From contig WWBZ02000051.1 in the NCBI GenBank assembly GCA_011503125.2, forward strand, positions 992,001 through 1,056,000: a stretch of 64,000 nucleotides of DNA, given 5' to 3'. The notes beneath the pieces are model-generated. The model did not search any database, was not told the origin of the DNA, and saw only the letters and a program-made list of their open reading frames with translations. The position numbers and the translations under genes are program-made. Source of the stretch: Botryosphaeria dothidea. Lineage: Eukaryota; Ascomycota; Dothideomycetes; Botryosphaeriales; Botryosphaeriaceae. Of this stretch, positions 57,490 through 64,000 are shown piece after piece (position 1 is the first letter of the stretch; every line of letters starts with the position of its first letter).

Positions 57490-58723
57490 CTATTTCTTCT
57501 CCTCAATCGGCGTCTCGTACGGGCGCTCAGCCTGGGGCGTGATACGAGCGAGATGGCGACGGTGACCGTCATCCCAGTCCAGGATGGCCGTGTGGGCGGT
57601 GACACGGTTGTCCCAGACGACGACGGTGCCGGGCTCCCACTTGAGGCGTGCCTGGAAGTCGGCACCCTGCGCTACGTGGTCGAAGAGGAACTTGAGCAGC
57701 ATGTCACTCTCCTCCTTCTTCAATCCCACGATGCGGCGGGTGAACTGAGCATTGAGGAACAGAGCCTTCTCGCCGGTCACAGGGTGTGTCCGAACGAGGG
57801 GGTGCTCGTTGGCGACGGGTGTACGGCGAACGACACCGCCGCGGGCCGCGCTGGCCTCGGCCTGCTCGAAGCCAGAGTGGATGGCCTTGAGGCCGTGCAA
57901 CCTCTTTTGGAATTCAGGAGAAAGACGGTTGTACGCCTCGACCATGCTTGCGAAGAGTGTGTCCCCGCCAGCCTCAGGGCCGTCGAGGACATACAAGAAG
58001 GTCGTGCCTGGAGGCTGCTGCTCGAATGTCACGTCAGAGTGCCATGTGATGGAATTTGTCCTCTCCTGGAAGAAATCTCTGGCAGTGGTCTCATCAGCAC
58101 CGCGGTGCACGAGGTGGATTTCCGGGTATCCCTCAGGAGCACCACTCGAGACGTGGATGTGGTGCCTCCCAAAGTAACCACCGAAGTCCAATGCCTCCTG
58201 AATGGGCAAGTCCGCCAAATCCTGGTTACGGAAAGCTAAGCACTTATCAGCATTTAATAGCAGGATAGGTTGATGTCGGTCAACGTACCAACAGCCTTCC
58301 TCTGGGCCACGAAAAGGGCCAGCTCATCCTTTGCCTTGTCAGACAGCTTGCTCAGTTGTACACCGGTGACCTCAGAGCCAATCTTCGGGGCCAATGGCCT
58401 GTGCTTGCCAGTGGCGAAGAGGTGGGGGAATGAGGGGTCGGCATCCTTGCCGTGATCGTAGTGCTCAAAGGGCTCAAGTGGCGGGTATCTAATAGGCATC
58501 AGCAACGTTCACAGCGTAGATCGGGTCTTTCTTACGTCTTGGAGGGCCAGACCGGCAGATAGTGAGGGTACTTTGCAGGGGCATGCCTCTCGCTACCCTT
58601 CTCTTCAGCCTCCTTCTGGTATGACCTCGGGCCATAGTTGAAGGCGACTTTGTAGTCCAGCGGACCGCGTACGGGAGCCGCAGGGATGTCTGGCTTTTGC
58701 TGTTCAACTGCGACAGGTGCCAT
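57490..58723 (-). CDS. TauD/TfdA-family Fe(II)/2-oxoglutarate dioxygenase (sulfonate dioxygenase-like)
   Basis: Predicted to hydroxylate a small acid such as taurine or another sulfonate beside the heteroatom, releasing sulfite, as yeast Jlp1 and bacterial TauD do. Three exons (58723-58536, 58488-58289, 58235-57490) give 377 residues. The iron-binding facial triad is visible: HSD in TNSITWHSDVTFEQQPPG and the distal His in NRVTAHTAILDW, with the 2-oxoglutarate-binding Arg in HRRHLARITP. Upstream, GSEVTGVQLSKLSDKAKDELALFVAQRKAVAFRNQDL is the family N-terminal block. There is no signal peptide and no PTS1. It is divergent from an MFS transporter. Substrate is inferred, not shown; other small acids are possible. 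Confidence 0.88.
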
Positions 58724-59746
58724 GTTTGAGGACTGCGAGAGTTGAGGTCAAGGTAAGCTTCGCGGATCAGCAATTGGAAAAGAACTCGTCGAAAACCAAA
58801 GTACTTAGCGTGAGGGGCGTCTGGACTTTAAGTATATCCCGCAGCCAAGGCACGGAAGTGGACAATCGGAGGGGCAACACCAATCGCCGAGCTGCTCCAT
58901 GCAGAAAGCGGGGTGGCTTTGACAGTCTCATGAGATCCACCATTTCCACACCCATCATGGCCGCGAATTGGAGGCGGTATCCAGTCGCCTCTCCAATCAG
59001 GCGGATGAGCGATCGCATCATGCCGACGGGCTTTCCGTCATGAAGTTGGTTCGACGCTGGGCACAAGCGACATCGCGGGACGGCAATGTAACCAAAGATC
59101 TTATCTCCGGTTATGTATCTTTTGCCAAGCTCAGCCTGCAAGTGGTGTTTCTGATGCTGACTGTTTGAACGTCTTTTCCGACAGAGGTGCAGATATGGCA
59201 TTTGATGTTGCTGGACTGCAGGCAGGGGCCAATCAAGAGCATGAGGTAGGTCATATATTCACCTGACGTGCAATACATTACTGCTCTTCCTCTTTCGGAA
59301 TCGATGCGATGGATATCCTGGCCACCGAAGCGCCTCTGCCTCCTGTGGTTGGCTGCGACGCAATGCTGGGCGCTGCATACGCAGCGGATTCGTGGTGTTG
59401 CACGCGAGCTCCCAGCCAAATCACGCAATCCGCCGGGCCTTGCGCTGCAATCGCCTGAACATCATCTCCGCGTCGGGGCGATTTGAAACACGGACACACA
59501 GACCGCCCATAACGCTCGAGCTCACCATGACCCATTCTTCTGACGTGCTTGCGTTACGACGCGCATTGGCTGGAGATACTTGGACGGCATGCCGCCTCGC
59601 AGCTTCCGCGCCGGCCAGCACACCCGACTCCCTTCGGGCTGCCTCCTTCTAGCCGTCAACCACCGGTCTTGCCCGGGTTCTTTCACTATTTGCCGTTCGC
59701 CTTTTTTTTGTTTCTTTTCTCGCGTCCGTATCTCGTCGTCGCCAGC
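58724..59746. promoter_or_regulatory. Shared divergent promoter interval, dioxygenase / MFS transporter
   Basis: The two genes start head-to-head 1023 bp apart. The interval has no credible gene and no obvious TATA box. The arrangement is that of a co-regulated pair; no regulator site is certain by eye. Confidence 0.5.
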
Positions 59747-61983
59747 ATGGGCTTCTCCAAGGGGCGGCGCCAGCATCGCCGGCAGCCCTCCTGGCTGAAG
59801 CTGGCCACTACTAGTAACAGTCCCTATATGGGAGCCTCGAGTGAGCAGTCGCCTTGGAGCTCGACGCAGTACACTTTCTCGGCCGCCGAGGCCAGCGCGT
59901 TCGAGGAAATGGCGTCACCGACGACCATCGACGAGATTGGCTATGCGAAGAAGAACGACCTCCGCATCGAGGAGGCTCCAATGAATACGGCCCGCGCGGA
60001 CCCCACCTTCGCCACTGCTGGACTAGACAAGTACTACCGCCCAGTCGAAGGCTATGAGGGTCTGCATCGGTATGATCCGGATTTTGAGTGGGAACCGGAG
60101 GAGGAGAGGCGGATTGTGCGCAAGGTATGTTTCCTAATCGGGATATCTCAACCGCCAGAGACCACACATCTTGCATGCTGTCTCAGCATCTTGCGCTGCC
60201 GCGCGAGATGCACCGGAGAGCATTGCGGACTCATGGCACAGTGAGATAGTATGGTGTGGTTGTTCTGGCGATTTCTTCTGTTTCCTGTCCAAGGCCATGC
60301 ATGCTTTCTGGTGTATCTCGCACCGCGGCGCAAGACGACGCTGCGTGAAGAGGAATTGAATGATATTTTCACATTGCAACGAATCTGGCCCACTGATGTT
60401 CTCAGATTGATAAACGCATCTGCGCATGGGTGTGCATCATGTTCTTTGCGCTGCAGTTGGATCGAGGCAATATCGCGCAGGCCCTTTCAGACAACATGCT
60501 CGACGACCTTGGCATGACCACCAACGACTACAACTACGGCCAAACAATCTTCTACATCAGCTTCCTCCTCGCCGAGCTCCCCTCTCAGCTCATCTCCAAG
60601 TGGCTCGGCCCCGACAACTGGATCCCCATCCAAATGGTGTCCTGGAGCTTCATTGCCAGTCTCCAGGCCTTCATCACCGGCCGCAAATCCTTCTTCCTGA
60701 CGCGCTGCCTCCTCGGCACGCTCGAAGGCGGATTCATCCCGGAGCAGATCCTGTACCTGAGCTACTGGTACACCAGCTCCGAGCTGCCCACGCGCCTCTC
60801 CTGGTTCTGGGTCTCGTCCAAAGCGACCGACATCAGCTCAGCCTTCCTCGCCTACATCCTGCTGCGCCTGCGCGGCTTCCTCGGCGCCGCGGGCTGGCAG
60901 TGGCTGTTCTTCCTCGAAGGCCTGCTCACGGGCGCCATCGGCGTCGTCTCGTGGTACTACCTGCCGCCCGGGCCGACGCAGACGGCCAGCGCCTTCCACG
61001 GCGAGGACGGCTGGTTCACGGCGCGGCAGGAGCGCGTCATGGTCAACCGCGTGCTGCGCGACGACCCGTCCAAGGGCGACATGCACAACCGCCAGCCCGT
61101 CACGCCCGCCATGCTGTGGGAGTGCCTCGCCGACTGGCACCTGTGGCCCGTGTACCTGCTGGGGCTGACGGCGTTCGTGCCGCAGTACCCCATGACGGCG
61201 TATTTGACGCTGGAGCTGCGGAGCTTCGGGCTCGATGCGTTTGATACGAATCTGCTGGTCGTGCCGCCATTGTGTCTGTATATCATTCAGCTGCTGTTTT
61301 GGACCTGGCTGTCTGAGAAGATCAACGAGCGGTTCTTATTAGCGACCGTGGGGCAGCTGTGGAGCTTGCCGTTGTTGGTTGCGTTGGTGTGGCTGCCGGT
61401 CATTGCGCCGGCAGGGCTGCGCTACATACTCATTGCGCTGCTGGTCGGATTTCCATACGTGCATGCGGTAAGTTGCCTCCCTCTGACTGCTGTATCTACC
61501 AGAACAGATGGCTGACGTCTGGCTTGCAGATTCTGGTCGCCATAACGAGCCGCAATGCAGGAACGGTGCGGACGCGCACAGTGGCGTCGGCGCTGTACAA
61601 CATGTGCGTGCAGGCTGACAACATCATCGGGTCGAATGTAAGTTCTCCACTGCACAGAAACCAGTGGAAGATGACAAGCTCATGATTGATCCCTCAGATC
61701 TACCGTGACGAAGACAAGCCGTACTACACGCACGGCAACAGAGTCCTGATCGGCCTCTGCATCTTCAACCTCCTGCTTTTCGTGAGCACGAAATTCTTCT
61801 ACGTGTCCATTAACCGGTGAGTCCCAATCAACTAGCATCTTCCAAATTCCACTTTTACTGATGCTATTCCGCAGCCGTCGCGAACAAATATGGAACGCGA
61901 TGAGCCATGACGAGAAGGAGGTGTATCTGGCCACCACTCGAGATAAGGGTAACAAACGCCTAGATTTCCGTTTCGCCCATTGA
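59747..61983 (+). CDS. MFS transporter, Dal5/allantoate permease (anion:cation symporter) family
   Basis: A plasma-membrane proton-coupled importer of an organic anion, by family. Five exons (59747-60124, 60406-61467, 61530-61637, 61698-61816, 61875-61983) give 591 residues. A soluble N-terminus of about 130 residues precedes IDKRICAWVCIMFFALQLDRGNIAQAL, the typical first segment with the N-x-x-A motif. Then FYISFLLAELPSQLISKWLGPDNWIP, LTRCLLGTLEGGFIPEQILYLSYWY and the C-terminal YRDEDKPYYTHGNRVLIG ending GNKRLDFRFAH follow, all hallmarks of this family. Intron 1 (281 nt) is unusually long for the window and might hide a further small exon. The neighbouring dioxygenase suggests a sulfonate or similar anion as substrate. 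Confidence 0.9.
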
Positions 61984-63083
61984 GCGTGCATATCCGTTTT
62001 TTCCCTTTGTTAATAGCATCATGCGTGGAGCCGGTCTTCTCACTTTGATAGGCGCTAAGCGTCAATAAAAAGAGCGTTCAACCCAGAAAAGCAATGCCGA
62101 ACCCGTGGGGTGGGCAAAATAATGATGATTTCAATGCCCACCGAAAAATCAGAGATATTTGTCGAACTTTAACCCGATACTACTGGACAAAACACAGTCA
62201 GCTGGCCAGGTGTCAAAGTGTCAACTAGGAGAAAAGTGTCTGTTAACGTGATAGTTACATTTCTGTTCGCGTTGTGCAAACTGGCTAGCTATCCGGGTGG
62301 CTATAGGTAGCTGACCTGTAAGTATCCACTGCATGACTGTCAGGTTCAAGCCGTGGACCGGTGAGTCTCGAGTTTCGGACGATGTTACTTTCGAAGTATT
62401 GCAAGTACGGTGGTAGCTCCCATCATGTGCACATGATTGGATCAGTTCGCAGAAGTAGATGTTCAGAGAAAATGTTAAACATACACACCACCATAACCAC
62501 TGCACTTCACGTACGTATAACAGCTTCTTCTTGTAAAGCTTTGCAAGCTATTTTTGTACCCCGTCGCTATCCTTACTCCTCAAAAGGCCGAAATGAGTGC
62601 TTATGGAGGTAGGAATTTCTACATTTTCGTGATTTTTACTTCGAGCGCTGATCTCTTTTCACTCTCAACTCGCTCGCTCGCTTTTTACTCGTCATCCATC
62701 ATCATCGACTTCGTGAACATGAAGTAGATGGGTGATAAACCAATCCAAAAAAAAAAAAAAGGCGCCGCATTAAGATAACTCCAATTAGGCCTGGGGCCGT
62801 CTCCCATAATCGCATCAGTCATGCGTCGTTAGGTCATCCTAAGGGTCGGTCGAGTGTAATGTCGTAGGTAGGTAGGTGTCAAGTAGAGACCAAGTGTGAA
62901 AAATGTCGAAAACGAAACGACAGAATGCCTCTCAAATCAAAAAGGACCTCCGATAAGAAATCCGGATACCTTTCGGTAGCTTTTTCCTTTCCAGCGTCCA
63001 AACACCAATTTACGTACCAATACCAATAACCAATATCGATGCCAGTATCAATCAACTCAACTGCGGAATCTTCACTCCTCCCC
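61984..63083. other. Intergenic, no supported gene
   Basis: It lies between the 3' ends of the MFS gene and the minus-strand edge gene, which are convergent. An A-run lies at 62747-62760. It is AT-richer than average, with no recognised repeats or RNA genes. Confidence 0.5.
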
Positions 63084-64000
63084 CTATTCCCAATCCTTCC
63101 ATTCTCTCCTCACTTGGTCCAGCTCTTGTTTGATCCTCTCGGGCTCCAAGCTGCCGGCGACCGATCCGCTTCCATACGAATACCCCAGCTCCCGCTCGCG
63201 CAGAGCTTCGTCCAACAGTCTTCTCAAAGAGCGCTCCTGGTTCTTCAGATCATATTGCATGTTCCTTCGCTCGCGCACTTTGCGCGCCAAATACACGGCA
63301 TCATCATCTGTCACGGAACGGGCCCAGACACGGCGCATACGCGGGCTGTACAGTTGGCACGAATTGCCTTCGCCGGTGACGAGCTCGGCCTCGCTGGGAA
63401 CGAATTGAAGGGTGCGCGTGACATGGTCGGCCAGTCTGGAGCCACGCTTAACGTCGGGGTAGATGGTATCCTCGTAACACTCTTCGCAGACCGTGAATTC
63501 AGGAAGGCCGGGTAGACTGTGCCATAAGGCGCCTAGGAGGACCTCATCGCGCGGGCATTCGCGCTTCCATGCATGTTCACTCGCAAGTTCCAAGAAAGGA
63601 GACATGTCTGGGGTGCCGCTACGGGACTTCAGAGCCCGCTCGTGAATGTCGAGAAGCACATCCAGATACTCCGAAAAGCGCTGACTTGTCGGCCGGAAGG
63701 AGCAGATACGTGCAGAAGAATCCATGCGCTGGAAGTAGCCCTGCAAGGCCGGCATGAGAGCCTCCAAATAGAGCAGATCGCGCTCACAGATATAGAGATT
63801 GGGAACGAAGCCAGTTCCTCTCTTGTTGGGCAGCCCGTACCAAATACCAACATCTTTAGTGTCACCTGGGCAGGGAGCTTCGGTGTCGGTAATGGAAGCA
63901 AGCGAGAAGATCAGATCCAAATCTCTCCTCTTCTCCTTCAGCGTCATGAGCCAAGCAAGTCGATACCATGGTGAACTGAAATGACACCTCTTCGAGAAAT
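63084..64000 (-). CDS. Uncharacterised fungal protein, 5' end outside the window
   Basis: The frame is open from the window edge to the stop at 63084, at least 305 residues. Internal ATG 63947 is probably not the start, because the upstream in-frame residues (RCHFSSPWYRLAWL) look coding. Features are KEKRRDLDLIFSLASI, VPNLYICERDLLYLEALMPALQGYF, the Cys-containing LWHSLPGLPEFTVCEECYEDTIYPDVKRGS, LVTGEGNSCQLYSPRMRRVWARSV, and a charged C-terminal helical tail rich in Arg/Glu, possibly a coiled coil. The EFTVCEECYEDVIYP-like segment recurs in uncharacterised ascomycete proteins. No function can be assigned. Confidence 0.75.
   Translation of the reverse strand, partial: FSKRCHFSSPWYRLAWLMTLKEKRRDLDLIFSLASITDTEAPCPGDTKDVGIWYGLPNKRGTGFVPNLYICERDLLYLEALMPALQGYFQRMDSSARICSFRPTSQRFSEYLDVLLDIHERALKSRSGTPDMSPFLELASEHAWKRECPRDEVLLGALWHSLPGLPEFTVCEECYEDTIYPDVKRGSRLADHVTRTLQFVPSEAELVTGEGNSCQLYSPRMRRVWARSVTDDDAVYLARKVRERRNMQYDLKNQERSLRRLLDEALRERELGYSYGSGSVAGSLEPERIKQELDQVRREWKDWE

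Overview
This is filamentous-ascomycete (Pezizomycotina) nuclear DNA. The evidence is many 45-110 nt GT...AG introns, fungus-specific families (DUF3176, DUF6594, an ascomycete C2H2-like protein, a PtaB/Mfg1-like regulator), alpha-aminoadipate lysine synthesis, and a copia retroelement whose in-frame stops are only TAA/TAG, as expected from CpA-directed C-to-T mutation (RIP). A Dothideomycete is my best guess; the class cannot be fixed by eye.

Layout. 1-8152: a nested retrotransposon. A complete 5.27-kb Ty1/copia element (A, 504-5769; 198-bp LTRs, GATAG target duplication) sits inside the polyprotein of a second copia element (B), whose 3' LTR is 8006-8152. A solo LTR of family B lies inverted at 9896-10042 with its own duplication (GGGTG). 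10.8-16.0 kb: lineage-variable genes (a retropepsin-like protein, DUF6594, DUF3176). 16.6-26.6 kb: conserved genes: ribosomal protein eS8, a Ddp1/Aps1-type Nudix hydrolase divergent from arginyltransferase ATE1, a small triple-UIM protein and homocitrate synthase. 27.7-29.0 kb: an F-box pseudogene. 31.2-35.9 kb: an Ino4-like bHLH factor divergent from a TMEM135-like membrane protein. 36.1-45.1 kb: a gene desert of about 9 kb whose distal third carries an unusual array of a roughly 27-bp motif repeated about every 110-220 bp. 45.1-51 kb: a zinc-finger-like protein and the PtaB-like regulator. 53.4-56.9 kb: V-ATPase subunit B convergent with mitochondrial ATP synthase OSCP. 57.5-62 kb: a TauD-family dioxygenase divergent from a Dal5-type MFS transporter, a likely uptake-plus-oxidation pair. 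63.1-64 kb: the 3' part of an unknown gene that leaves the window.

Exon models were built by hand from splice motifs and reading phase. For each complete multi-exon model the coding length is divisible by three. Family names rest on recognised motifs, not on searches. The main candidate for something undescribed is the dispersed motif array at 41.2-44.3 kb. The nested copia pair, with its half-tRNA-type primer site and near-identical LTRs around a heavily mutated gene, is the clearest mobile-element story.
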